Assembly: GCA_050084985.1 (NCBI GenBank)
Contig: JBITNC010000002.1
Location: 34,410,001-34,474,000 of the forward strand
DNA length: 64,000 nt
Direction: 5' to 3'
Source of the DNA: Nageia nagi
Taxonomy: Eukaryota > Pinophyta
The position numbers and the translations under genes were made by a program. The notes below the pieces were generated by a model. The model worked only from the letters and a program-made list of their open reading frames with translations, searched no databases and was not told the origin of the DNA. Positions within the stretch are counted from its first letter, which is position 1. Each line of letters begins with the position of its first letter. Shown in pieces: positions 49,346 to 60,850 of the stretch.

Positions 49346-49466
49346 TTTCTAATGTTTTAGGGTCCAAAAATTTGATTTTTGACACACAACCTTGTTAATT
49401 CCAAAAAATTTCTAATGTTTTAGGGTCCAAAAATTTGATTTTTGACACACAACCTTGTTAATTCCA
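49346..49466. repeat. 63-bp tandem duplication, essentially perfect
   Basis: TTTCTAATGTTTTAGGGTCC ... CACAACCTTGTTAATTCCA occurs at 49346-49408 and 49409-49466 without mismatch over about 58 bp. It is therefore recent or conversion-maintained. Confidence 0.92.
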
Positions 49467-50177
49467 CAACTTGAGCTCCAAGTATCCATTTTGGGTGCTA
49501 TTTTTTATGTTATGGAGTAGACTCTGAGTTCTTCACTTCGTAATTATTGGTTTTATTGATGCCTCTCCTTACACTACTTATTATAAACTTTTTTTTTATC
49601 TTATAGTGTATAGGTGAATACCACACCATTATGCTTGTGAAGTCACTTTGAGTTCGACTATCCTTGCAATCATGATTCTTTTTCAAACCTATATACTCCT
49701 TGTGAGGCACTTTGGTCAATATCAAGAAGTATTAGAGTATGTTATTCTCAAGGGGGATGTTCTTCAGTATCATTGCATGCCTTTTAAAGTCTCATAGCCC
49801 AACTCATGATTATTTTCCTTTATCCTCAATGTAGCTTGTATGAGTCCTTAGTGGATCTTCTGGTGATCTTCTTATTACCTCATCTTGTTGGATATTCTAG
49901 ATAGAGACTCTTTGATTTTCCTTCATTTTATTCCTTTGGCATTAAAGATTTTCCATGATGGTACATTTGGTGAGCAAAACTTGTATTCACCTTCATTCCC
50001 TACTCAACTCAATGCTTACAATAATTAACACTCATGTATTTCGATAAGATGGGATGATTTCCATAAGGATGCTCTTTAACCTTCATTGGATCTTGCTTTC
50101 TTTCACTTTAGGATTTGGAGTTTCATTTTAGAATTATTTTGAGTTGTATTTATCATATCAAGTGACCCATATTAGTT
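49467..50177. other. non-coding, no supported gene
   Basis: Possibly the internal remnant of the element whose LTR starts at 50740, but no gag or pol motif is readable. Confidence 0.45.
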
Positions 50178-50335
50178 GTTACATTGCATATGAATCCAAT
50201 TTTAGGTATGTTATCTTTCATGTGAACCCATATTAGGTGTGTTATCTTGTATATGAACCCATATTCAAGTATATTATCTTGCATGTGAATCCAACTTAGG
50301 CATGCTATCTTGCATGTGAACCCATCCTCAGGAAT
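50178..50335. repeat. 31-32 bp minisatellite, five units
   Basis: Units of the form GTTATCTTGCATGTGAACCCATATTAGGTxT in tandem, each with 3-6 differences. The minus-strand frame 50446-50153 stays open across it, giving imperfect 10-11 residue peptide repeats such as GFIYKITHLIWVHMKDNIPK. The unit length is not a multiple of three, so this is probably incidental. Confidence 0.85.
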
Positions 50336-50739
50336 GCATGTTGTCCTCACTTTATGTCCATGTATCTTGTACCGATGTACTTGTGTTAGGATGCAACATT
50401 CTTCATGATATTTATTATGAGCTCTTGGTCCCTTATGGCATATCAACTACATCTTCAATGACATTTTAGCTTTTGGTGTTGATCGGATCTCACTCATGCA
50501 GATATTAGCTCTTTGATCCTACTTTCTTTAGACATTTTTCAACTCTTTATTTACAAATATTCATTAGAAATGGTTTCTATAGCATCTTTATACCAAAGTT
50601 TAGGGGTTTTCTCCTTTTTCCTCTATTTTTGAGAGATTTTGTATTGTTCATGAGTACCTCATCAGGCCATGTTATTGAGACCCATATTGTATTATCATAT
50701 TTTTTGTGTCAACTACCTCCTAGCCTCTCTTAAAGAGGG

Positions 50740-50979
50740 TGTTGGAGTTAATTAAGCCTACTAGGTTAAGGTATCTAACTTTAGTGTTACTAAGTTAGTT
50801 AACAATACTTCATATGAGGTATTTCATTCTTTTGCATGGGTTCTCATTCTTATCCTTATCCTAGTTTGTTATATTTAGATGGTTGATATCATTCCCATCC
50901 TATGGTTGTAATTGTTCATCCTTGGCTATTTAACTAAGGCTTCTCATTGAAATAATATCAAGTCTTCTATTTCCTTTCA
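50740..50979 (+). repeat. probable short LTR (240 bp)
   Basis: A purine tract TTAAAGAGGG is directly followed by TGTTGGAGTTAATTAAGCCTA, a typical 3' LTR junction, and the stretch ends at TTTCCTTTCA. No second copy or primer site was found here, so the end is provisional. Confidence 0.45.
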
Positions 50980-50987
50980 AACATGAA

Positions 50988-51115
50988 TAATCAAATTGTG
51001 TCTATTATAGGTTAATCAAGGTGTATTTATGATAAGGTTAATCAAACATCATCTATGACAGAGTTAATTGAACATATATGTAAGGATTAAATGAGTTGCA
51101 TATAGCCCATCTAAA
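50988..51115 (+). repeat. dispersed TTAATCAA repeat, copy 2
   Basis: Partner of 48290-48430. It reads AATCAAATTGTGTCTATTATAGG through GGATTAAATGAGTTGCATATA. Confidence 0.75.
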
Positions 51116-52097
51116 ATCAAATTAAATTATCTAAATGAATTCCAATTTTATTTTTAAGTATAAAAATTACTAAGTTTAGTATAATAAATTATAGATAAAA
51201 ATCTTATATCGATATTCTTATTTGAATTTATAACTATCAATTTAATTTCATTTTGAAATATGAGCATAAATCTGATGAGATTTGTTTAAATATGTTGATG
51301 ATGAATTTTTTTCCCAACATTAAAATAAAGATCATATATTACTCAAATATTTTTACTTAGGTTTCTACTTTACTTTGCAATAATAATCACTTATTCAATA
51401 GTTTAAATCATTTAAATTATTCTATTTTATATGTTATTGTTCTAGTTTTTTTATATACAAATTAATAAACATGATTTTTGTAATATTTAGAAAGTTTATA
51501 TTACATCATCATAATCAAACATACATCCTAAAATGAAGGAAATATAAATACATATATTAATCACCTTCATTATACTATATTTGTACAAAGTGTTTAGTGG
51601 TTAAGTGATGATGAGATAACCCATTTTCTTGTTATTCTATTTTTTTATTAAAAAATACTTTGTTCATTGTAATTCCACTCTTTTCTTCATTTATCTTAAA
51701 AATCAAATGATCTCTTTGATGTTTATTTCTTCTCCCATACTTACACTTAATGTTTAAGTTATCGTCCCTTATTCTTTTATCAATATAATAAAAAAAAAAA
51801 TGTTATTTATTTGTAACATAAACTAAGACTTCAATATCCCCTCCTAATTCAAGTGTCATTCCACAAATACATAAACTCTTTCTTTCAACAAAATTAAGTA
51901 ATTTAAATCCTTTATTGATAAAGTTTACTTAGAATAACAATTCAAGTTATTAATCTTATTCTTTAATATTTACTTTAAAAAGCTATTTTACAATTATGAC
52001 CTATATTTCAACATAAATATGTGCTTTTATTTTTAAGAAAATAGTTGTAAAACTAATAAAAAATCCTGAAACTTTAATTGATTATTCAACATTCAAA
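51116..52097. other. AT-rich spacer
   Basis: Nothing recognised on either strand. Confidence 0.6.
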
Positions 52098-52877
52098 ATG
52101 AATTTCATTACTATTATAACCTATATTTCATACATATCCAAAAAACATATTTCAATGGCTATCATATTGGATGATAAGACCAACATCATAACCTTTATTG
52201 AGTCTCTACATCAAAAATACAAGGATGCATGTTTTGAATACACTAAGTTACCTTTGGATATGTTTCTCAATTCTATAATGGAAAATGAAAGATTTCTTAT
52301 CAAATGTGATGAGTGGAAGGAAGAAAAGATATCCACAAAAGAGATGAAACCATCACAACCTCAAACAAAATATAATAAATAGATAAAAAGGATGCTAATA
52401 TGGTGGCTAAAGTGGATTCAACTCAATCCAAACAACAAGCAATAACTCCAAGGAAAGAAGAGAAGAAATTTGGAGAAAAGAAAGAAGAAAAATCAATATA
52501 TACAAAATATAAATTTTTTCCTAGAAGGAAATTTACTCCAATACATGAAGATATAGATGAGGTGGTTGAGGCTTTGTTCATAAGGAATATACTTGAAAAG
52601 ACATCAAAACCACAAATTCATCCTTCTTTCAAGGGGGGAATTCCATGTGAGTGTAAATTACATCAATTTTATGAATATCATCAATAGTAGGGGCATGTAA
52701 CAAAGTATTACATACCATTACTCCATAAGCTCCAAGATTTGATTGATCAAGAAAAAATTTATTTTCCTCCACTAAAGGAAACAAGGGATCCAATGACATA
52801 CTTTGCATCTTGTATGAGTTTAATAGGCTTTGCTAAGAAAAACTTGGCATTATACATTTTTGATAACTTTTTATGAG
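52098..52877 (+). pseudogene. Ty3/gypsy gag C-terminal remnant
   Basis: The first frame (52098-52382) carries LDDKTNIITFIESLHQKY and ends Lys/Gln-rich. The next (52400-52687) carries RRKFTPIHEDIDEVVEALF, the pre-knuckle segment of Tat-like plant gag, then CECKLHQFYEYHQ, two stops and GHVTKYYIPLLHKLQDLIDQ (to about 52750). The knuckle has lost its last Cys and is split by the stops. It resembles the second knuckle of Gyp-B (HVYHHQLGHNTKHC then LHDLMDD). No protease or polymerase follows; the frame fades after LIGFAKKNLALYIFDN near 52870. Confidence 0.65.
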
Positions 52878-53520
52878 TTAGACATACTTTTTCTACCTTG
52901 TTGGTTTTATTTTGTTCTCATATTTTTAGAGGATGTAGTATTTGAGGTTAGGATTCTATTGTCTTATCTATTTTAGGTATGCCATACCAATGATGGTCTC
53001 ATGAAGATGTTTCTTACATAGTATTGGTTTTTAAGTCATACATGGTTAGTAGGATATGTTCATCATAAAATAACAAAACATGGGTGTATTTTATCATCTT
53101 TTGCATTGATCCAAATATGATCAACCATGGTTAAATTGATCATTTTATGTGCATTTGTTAAAATTTATTAAATTTTACTTTTTACTTATATTCCTCAGTT
53201 TGTATGTCAAAAAGTGTGTACCTCATGTCACAATAACACCAGCATTGGTGCTATTCTTAGTTAGGGAATATATATACATATATATATGACTTGTGCTAGA
53301 TTTTAATTCTATTTAGAATGTGTCATTATGGTGATTCCCATCATACATACATAGTTAGGTTCATTCACACTTAGGATTCATTATCAAAAATTTAAAATAA
53401 AATTTATAGCATACATAATAGCATACAAATTTGAATACACATTAAATTAGAGTCCAAAAGGAGCATTTATATTAATAAGTCAAAAAGAGTACAATATCAT
53501 TAGTGCCCATAGTCATAAAA
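52878..53520. other. non-coding spacer
   Basis: No feature supported; a short TATA repeat lies at 53270-53288. Confidence 0.6.
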
Positions 53521-53524
53521 TAGT

Positions 53525-54110
53525 ACATTGATGGGGGTCATTCTTTCCTAATACTAGCATGGCTATTGGTCACCCTATCATTCCTAAATGACCTAGACCT
53601 AGACTTAGTCCTAAATAGGCTAGGCCTATTCAGTTCTATATGCTCCTCTAATGCCATAAGTTGTGATTGTAGATATCCCTTCTCATTTAGAAGCTCTTCC
53701 AGATTTTCTTGCTATGCTTGAGTACCCCATCCATCATGCCAAGAAATTCTTTATTACCTTGTACCTTTTACAATTTTTTGATTATTTCTTATGCTTACTC
53801 CAATGTATTAAATCTTATCTTCAACTCTTATAAATATTTTTCTTTAGTTTCTACTACATTCTTAAGTTCCATGATTTCATCCTCCTTGTTATTTTTCTTT
53901 GCATTTTTTGCTTTCAAATCTAATTTTATTTGAGTTATGATAAAAGTAAAAAATATTTTTTAGTATGGTTGCATACCTATATTGTGAGACTAACTTGTAG
54001 GTATAAGTGTGTATCTTACCAAGATCATTCTCCAATTATTGATGAGTATGTGAGATAGGCATACTAATAGGTGGGTCACTCATGTCATCCTTTTCTCATC
54101 CCCTTGGTCC
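53525..54110 (-). pseudogene. decayed coiled-coil protein, unknown family
   Basis: On the minus strand from about 54080 one reads DDMSDPPISMPISHTHQ. A possible short intron follows near 53977-53926, then a Lys/Glu-rich helix AKNAKKNNKEDEIMELKNVV with EIIKKL and GNKEFLGMMDGVLKHS, and after a frameshift LEELLNEKGYLQSQLMALEE. It ends in a Ser/Arg-rich tail near 53540. Heptad-like spacing suggests a coiled coil. Stops are mainly TAA/TAG where Gln would fit the pattern. I cannot name it; a transposon accessory protein is possible. Confidence 0.4.
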
Positions 54111-54136
54111 ATCTCCCCTTTTGTGTTTGGTAGTTT

Positions 54137-54690
54137 TGTTGGAATGTATAATGCATTATTATAACCTGTATCTTAATGTAATTCACTTAATACTTAAGGG
54201 TATCCCTAGATACCTTAAGTATTTAGTGAATATGATAATGTAAATTCATTAATACTTAAAACTATCCCTAGATACCTTTTAAGTATTTATGAATAAGATA
54301 ATGTAACTTGTCCTGCACTGCATCTCATGAGCATACCCCTTGGGTGAAAGGGTGATGTGTATAATGATATTGTGCATTGCTTAAAAAGATGATCCAATGG
54401 AGGATTTTTCCCTATAATTAGAGGGCCTACCCTCTTGGTTACTCACTTAAGTTTGTAGCAAATTTATGGTCTAAGATTATTCGAAAGAGGCCTTGTAAGA
54501 GACTGCTCTTTGAGAATAAGAAGATATTAGATTAATGGATGTACTCCCATGGTTGGAGGAACCACTTTATATGTGGTGTCAAATTTGTGAGATTGATTAT
54601 CTTATTTAAGTTATTATGATAATATTTTAGAGAGCCTTCAAATGATCTTGTTAGAATAGGAATTTAGTCATTTAGGCTTTATTCCTTCAA
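54137..54690 (+). repeat. Cop-C2 5' LTR
   Basis: TGTTGGAATGTATAATGCATTATT ... TTATTCCTTCAA aligns with 29081-29581. It is longer because a ~64-bp segment (CTTAATACTTAAGGGTATCC to GATAATGTAA) is tandemly duplicated at about 54185-54310. Confidence 0.85.
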
Positions 54691-55489
54691 TTTGTATCTA
54701 GATCCATTCTTGAAGGCTCTTCATCCTACTTCTTCTTCCATCTTTGGAGGTTCATCTTCATTCTTGAAAGGTAGAATCAAGTAAAGGTATAACCTCCTAC
54801 CCTCTTGATTTTTGATTATTTCATTATGATACTAACATTTTTTATTGTGTTAGTACAATTTTTTTAGTAAATTTGCTCATAAGTAGCAATATTTATTATT
54901 ATGCAATAATTTACACTAATATTCTTTTGTTAGGTACATTTTTTTATAAATTGCTTAAAATAACAATAAATATTATTGTGGAACTATTTTTTAAATTTAT
55001 AATAGTATAAGTTTGCAAAAAAATTACCATATAGACATTTCTTTTATGATTATATAAAAAAGGGGTAAAATTTATAAAAAAAAATTATTTCTATAGAGTA
55101 ATATTTATAAATTTGCATTTATTTTTTGGAATAAGTTTAATTACAAAGATAAATAAAAATTTTTAGTAATATATTTATTGTATTTAGTAAAAAAAATAAT
55201 ACATTTTTTTAGTAAAATATCTTTTTTTTGCAAAACAAAGATGAGGAATGTTTTTATTACAAATAATATTTTAAAATAATAATGCATTTGGAGAAGGCAT
55301 TAGTAATATAAAAAGGGGGTATATACATATGTTTATATTTTTTAACAAAAAAAAGGGCATTTATTTTCCAAAAAAAATATGGTATGAGAATCCATCACAG
55401 AGTAGTTGAAATGTGTTTTTTAAATAATAATTTAAAAAAAATAAATAGAAAAAGGTTTTTTGTAATAAATAAAAAAAAGGATCATTTAG

Positions 55490-55830
55490 TCGTTCCCTCC
55501 TCCCAATTCCCTTTGGCCTCATGGCCCCCTCCAACCCCACCCTACACACTAGGCACTCCCCACTCCACCTACTCCCTACTCTAAAACTCCACTCTCGCCC
55601 CTCCATAGGCCTCCCCTCCCTAACACTCAACATGCATCTCATCCCCTTGTGCCCTCCTAAAACCCATGTATTCCCCCATTATCATCATGTGACTCCCTCC
55701 CACACTATTACCCACTCCACATCCCCTTTAACACCCTCTCCCCCTCCACCCTTCTCCAACCATCCCCCGCACTTCAATCTTTCACCCACCCACATGAACA
55801 TGACATATCCCCCCCTCACTAGCCAAACCA
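55490..55830. repeat. C-rich, G-poor block
   Basis: About 340 bp in which the plus strand is largely C, A and T with repeated CCCTCC, CCCCC and CACTCC words and very few G. Composition is opposite to the A/T-rich surroundings. Confidence 0.85.
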
Positions 55831-56344
55831 CTTTATATGGTATTTCCCCCTCAAAATCCATTTTTATAGCCTTATATAAGCTAAAATATATAATGCATAT
55901 TATGTTAGATATATAAAAAAAATGTAAGAAGTAGTACAAGAAGTTGGGTCCACTTTATGGCCAAAAAGTGCAAGTCTTTTATTGATTTTTAGGTTTGGTC
56001 ACATTGATGAATCTTGAAGAAGTTTATTTTGGTAAAAATTTATTTATTTGAATCTAGTTTTCACATATATAATTTACTCCAATACCCAAATGATAAAGAT
56101 TTATTTTTGATAGGTATGAATAAACAACACTATTTAAAAAATATTATTTTAAGACCATACCATGCACATGTTTGTCACACATATTTTGATCAAAAATAAA
56201 GTATTTTGTTAAATCCTTTTGGGGAAAGATACCTAACTCAATGAAGCTTTTCCTATATAGTTTTCATAATTTTTTCATGAATATTAATTTTTTATGGGTC
56301 ATAATTACAATTTTGACAAATGCTTACATATAGCATGCATAATT

Positions 56345-56645
56345 TGTAGTTATTGTTATTAACTCAAGTTTGTAGTAGAGAAATGCTCTTAATTTTTAGG
56401 GAGATAGGGAGAGGAATAACTTATTATCATTGTAAGAGTTATCTTGAGAAGTAAAGGATTCTAGCATTAGAGTGGACTACTATCATCCTTGTGGAAGGAA
56501 CCACTATAATCTCTTGTCTCACTTATGTGAATAAGTTTGTGAGATTGTTATATTATTGTTATAATTTATTAGTTGACGTTTAGAGTGAGCTTTCATGTGA
56601 TCTTGGATATAAGGAAATTTTTGTTTTATTCTTAATTCCTTCAAT
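56345..56645 (+). repeat. partial C-family LTR (3' half) inside the Cop-C2 leader
   Basis: ACTCAAGTTTGTAG, GGAGGAACCACT-like GGAAGGAACCACT, AAGTTTGTGAGATTGTTAT, CATGTGATCTTGG and a final CTTAATTCCTTCAA align in order with the second half of the LTR at 54440-54690. No primer site follows; CAACACCCCCTCC comes instead. Confidence 0.7.
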
Positions 56646-58420
56646 ACAACACCCCCTCCCCCTCCATTTTTTTTATATACAAGTTTTAATATACGTATAA
56701 ACATTGTTGTAAGTATAGATTATGTTGAAGTTTCACTTTTAGGTGCAAGTTTAGAGGAATATTTTCCTCTTTAGTGAAATTATTTTTGTATTCTCCAAAA
56801 TGGGATGAGATTGATAAGTAAATTGAAGAGGTTCCCTTTGACATTGCATTGCAGGTCCTATAGAAAATGACTTGTCCATATTAAATATTATCATGGATTT
56901 TTTTTTTGAAGTTTGAAAATTATTTTTGAAAAGTGTGATGCATAATTATTTTTTGGGAAGTTTTTTTTTTTTTAAATGGTGAGTTCTCTTGTTTACCAAA
57001 ATCTTATATATTTTAAAAAATATGGAGGAGGACATATTGGTTGAATTATTTTTTAAAAAATATTTTTTAGGGGAAGTTATTTTTTAAAAAAAGGGAGATA
57101 AATTTTTGGAGGATTCTAAGCTAAGGAAAATTCTAAGTATTATTTAAGAAAAGGGGGAGGTTAATTAAAAAAAACATTTTAACATCATGGGAGTTAATTT
57201 TAAGGGGAAATTTTTTTCAAATGGGAGATAATTCTTTTTGAATGGGTGAATAAGGTTTAGGAATATTTTTACTCAAAAATTAAGGGGGGAAACCTTGAAA
57301 CAAGGTATTAATTTTTTAAGCAATTATTTTTTGATGAAGTATCATTATAAATATGGAATTAAGTATTTTTAAGGAAAAATTATTTTTCTCCCTTTCTCAA
57401 AAATTTAAAAGAGAAATCTTGTTGAGTGTATTTTTTTAAGCATGGAATATTTTTATGCCTTAACTCAAAAATTAAAAGAGGAAAATTTTTAATAAAAAGG
57501 CGGGGCACCTTGATTTAATTTTTTGTAAAAATAGTAGATTTGTGTAATGTTTTTATCTCTTGTCCTTCTAAAAATGTCCTCTTGGGGTTATGAACAAAAC
57601 CCTTTAGACTTTAAGGCTTTAAATGAATGTATATTGTAATATTTTTGTATTTTTTTCATATCTTGCAAATCGTAAATATTAAAATTACCCTCTAAAATAA
57701 ACACATTCATAAATTTTATTTTGGAACATGACTTGTTTGGGGAGCCACAAGGGGAGGATAGGGAAAATTGAAGCCTTTAGTTTGTAAATCAAAATGGTGT
57801 AAAGTTTATACTTCTTAATTTCTCATAAGTCCTTTGTTGGTCTTGATAAAACTCCATATAGGTGGACAAGCATTTATGTAGTGATACCATATGTTCACAC
57901 ATCCATTCAAGGAATATCTTGATAACCTAGGAGAACAACTTGAAACCTAATCAAGATAAAATTTAACTAACCCAACATACATCATACCCTTGAAAAATAG
58001 CTAGTACATATACTTGTGAGATTATATTATTATTGATCATAGGGTAATTGTTTGAAGATTGTTAGGACTTGAATTTCATCACCAAGTGTTGCATGAGGGC
58101 ATCCAGATGAAAGCCTAATTTTAAACAAAAACAAATCTCAACTCTAACCTATATACAATAATGTTACTTGGTTATGATGAAATGTTAGATATATGATTTG
58201 ATCAGATTGAAATTTTTTTGCATATGTGAAATTGGTTAACAATTTAAGAATGCCTTATTGATTACCTTTGGTTAAAATCATCTATGATTGATTAATTTGA
58301 ACAAATTCAACATGTATGATTGATTAATTTGAATAAACTCAACATGTATGGTTGATTAATTTTGGCTTACAAATTTAATATGCTTAAATTGGTCAACAAT
58401 TTCACCTTCTTTTGTAGAAA

Positions 58421-59574
58421 ATAGGAGACTTCTATATACCCTAACACATCATAGGCTATTTTGACTATTGTATTTGGAAACATGGGATGAAATCTAACCA
58501 CCAAGCATGAAAATGATGGAAAATAGTAAATGAAAACCATGTTGCTCCAACAAATGAGAAAGCACTTGAGGCTTATAATACAAATAATGACTTAGTAACC
58601 TATGTTTCATATGAATTCCGTCTCATGATATCGTCAAAATTCATAAAGGAAGCTTGGGATAGGCTAAAGAAAATCTACCTTTGCATCAAATTCTATAGGA
58701 GGTTCACCATCCTCCAAAAATTGTTGCAATCATGTTAAGAGAAATGATAATGTTGCAATATACTTGCAAAAGATTATTGATCTTAGGACCCAACTTGTGG
58801 GGTGTGGCTACAACTGGATCAACAATGAGTTTATAATGTTCATCATCTTTCAAAGCCTCTTTATTAAATTTAGTCACTTCATGACATTCATTGAGATGAG
58901 GTTTGATGATAAAGAAGTGTTCTTCTTGGAAAATATTTCAAGGCTTCTTCTGAAACATGAGGAAACACTCAACAAAAATTTGGTGATCTCCACTCCTAAG
59001 GATTAGTGTATGGAACTAGAATCAACAAAGACTCACTTCAAAAAGAAGTTCAAAAAATAGAAGATATTTTTCCATGCTCTAAAAAATGATTTCAATATAA
59101 GTGGAAACAAATAGCAGAATGGCCATGATAAGTCTAGCAAATCTAAATACAAAGATAAATTTGATGGTAATTGTAATTTTTGTGGCATATATGGTCATAG
59201 GGAATCATATTGCTACAAGAAAAAGAAAGAACAAAGTGGTAAAGAAACTAAAAAAGCAAACAATTTTAAAGGAAATAAGAAGAATAATAAATTTGCTTTT
59301 GTTTATGGTCTTTACTCCAAGTCTCACACTTTCTTAAATGATTGAATTGTTAACTTTGGGTGTAAGAATCATATGTATTTTGATAAGAATAAGTTTGAAA
59401 TTTTTTTTTAAAGTATAGAAAATATGTAGTTATGATGGGTGATAATTCAATTCTTGAATTCCAAGGTATTGGGAATGTGTTGTTGAATGGAAAGGCTCTT
59501 GAAAATATGCTCTATGTGCCTAAACTCAGTATGAACCTTCTTTCCATAATTCAAGTTGCAAGGAAAGGATACTC
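58421..59574 (+). pseudogene. Cop-C2 gag and start of protease (Ty1/copia)
   Basis: The start codon has changed to ATA (AAAATAGGAGAC against AAATGGGAGAC in C1). The frame gives DYCIWKHGMKSN, VNENHVAPTNEKALEAYNTN, KEAWDRLKKIYL and IIDLRTQLVGCGYNWINNEF (from 58764). A zinc knuckle CNFCGIYGHRESYC (CX2CX4HX4C, 59172-59213) is intact. The protease start reads IVNFGCKNHMYFDKNKFE (about 59350), with the catalytic Asp changed to Asn. Protein similarity runs to the TRG-D insertion point (NLLSIIQVARKGY) and resumes after 62214. Stops and frameshifts are present. Confidence 0.88.
59570..59574. repeat. TRG-D target-site duplication, left (TACTC)
   Basis: TACTC directly precedes the element and is repeated at 62209-62213. 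Removing the element restores a reading that aligns with Cop-C1 at 33598-33625. Confidence 0.95.
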
Positions 59575-59895
59575 TGTTATGAACAAAGTTCCCAAAATAG
59601 CATAAAATCACCAAAGAGAGAGCTCAACACATTGAATAAGAGATAAAATCTGTAATAAGCCACTTCGAGGGGGCAACCTCCTTTGTAATAAGCCACTTTG
59701 AGGGGGCAACCTCCTTTACATCACATCAATTACACAACAATCGACATCTTCAAATGATAATACCTCCTTAGTATATATAGGAGTCCAAGGGGTGCCACTA
59801 CAATGAAAGGACACTAGCCGACATAACAATAATAATGTAAGGAAATAATAATAACCATAGCCGACCTAACAATAATAATGTATAGGGACCTAACA
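59575..59895 (-). repeat. TRG-D 3' LTR
   Basis: 321 bp. It contains a two-fold 33-bp repeat GTAATAAGCCACTTCGAGGG... and, read on the minus strand, a TATA box CCTATATATACTAAGG. Another doubled word is TTATTATTGTTAxGTCGGCTA. Confidence 0.95.
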
Positions 59896-59910
59896 TGCCC
59901 CTCTCCTTCA
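59896..59910 (-). other. TRG-D polypurine tract
   Basis: The minus strand reads TGAAGGAGAGGGGCA and then the LTR TGTTAGG. Confidence 0.88.
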
Positions 59911-59923
59911 AAAAATGTTGTCC

Positions 59924-60850
59924 TCAACATTTTAGTAGTTTTGGATGCTTCTGTAGAAATTTCTCATCTTCCCATGTGGAATATTCAGCCATTGCCATAT
60001 TTTTACTTTCAACCTTCCTTGCCATCCTAAAAGCCATCTCTAAGGATGTTGGTTCAAATAGATGCACCTCATGTTGAATTTTATCCTTTAAGGTTCCCAT
60101 AAAGAGATCCAACAATCTATCATCTGGTATATCCTTCACTCTAAGACTCAACTTTTGAAATTGTTGAATGTGCTCCATCACTGAACCTTCTTGCCTTAGA
60201 TTTATCAATTGAGTAAAGAAGGAATTATTCTTAACATCCTCATGGTAGGCTATCAGTTCCTCTGTAAAAATGGACCAAGATATAATAGAACCCTTTTTAC
60301 GTTCACAAATCCATTAGTACCATACAACCTGCTTAGGCTCTAGATACAAGGATGCAATAGTTACTTTTTGTGATGTTGGTACTTGGTGTAGATCAAAAAA
60401 GTGCTCCATTTGAAATATCCAAGTGATGGGGTCCCTTCCATCAAACTTCCTCATGTCGATCTTGGGGGTTTGGATTCCCCTTGAGAACCATGCTTGATTA
60501 CTTCCATTAGTAGAAGCATATCCTCCTGAATTAGGCTTATTAATGAAGGGTTTATCTCCTTGAATAATATCATTATTTACCTGATAACCCTGGGCCATAT
60601 CAACATCTTTAGGAATCTTTACTTCTGGGTTTTGTATGAGTTGAAAAATATTTTCCATATATTGATCCATTTTAGTTTCCAACTCTTTTGTCAAATCCCT
60701 TATTAATTCCTCCATATCACCCTTTTTTACACACTCTTTAACCAATTCTTCCACTTGGGATATTCGAAAGAATATGTCTTCACTTTCTGCTATAGTCATG
60801 GATGAACCCTCTAGAGGTCTAGTTGGTGTAGCAATTTTTTTCGATGGCAT
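59924..60850 (-). pseudogene. TRG-D gag, one in-frame stop
   Basis: The ATG at 60850 starts MPSKKIATPTRPLEGSS. A helical Glu/Lys-rich region (ISQVEELVKECVKKGDMEEL) covers residues 30-70. The retrotransposon gag domain follows from about residue 128: MRKFDGRDPITWIFQMEHFF, DLHQVPTSQKVTIASLYLEP, VVWY-stop-W (about 60314; TAA where the family has Gln), SFFTQLINLRQEGSVMEHIQ, LSLRVKDIPDDRLLDLFMGT and AFRMARKVESKNMA. It ends at codon 309 with LLKC, 14 bp before the polypurine tract. There is no zinc knuckle or protease. It would form the capsid; particle maturation and copying must come from another element. The frame is otherwise continuous, so the stop may be very recent or a few copies may lack it. 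Confidence 0.92.

Larger units (their letters stand above)
54691..58420 (+). other. Cop-C2 leader (3.7 kb)
   Basis: It begins with a decayed primer site TTTGTATCTAGATCC. It holds a G-poor, C-rich block (55490-55830), an extra partial C-family LTR (56345-56645), A/G-rich repetitive phrases such as TTTTAAGGGGAAATTTTTTT (57030-57300), and a block at 57705-58160 that aligns with 31735-32165. TTTCACCTTCTTTTGTAG right before gag again looks like a splice acceptor. The 131-codon frame at 55521-55916 is Pro/Thr/His-rich only because of the C-rich composition. Confidence 0.65.

Noticed and set aside
50153-50446. 97-codon minus ORF with peptide repeats
   Set aside because: The repeat unit is 31-32 bp, not a multiple of three, so the peptide similarity is only partial and a coding role is unlikely.
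55361-55939. Overlapping 84-131 codon frames on both strands
   Set aside because: They are produced by the C-rich, G-poor block; Pro/Thr/His or Gly/Val/Trp text on opposite strands shows composition, not coding.
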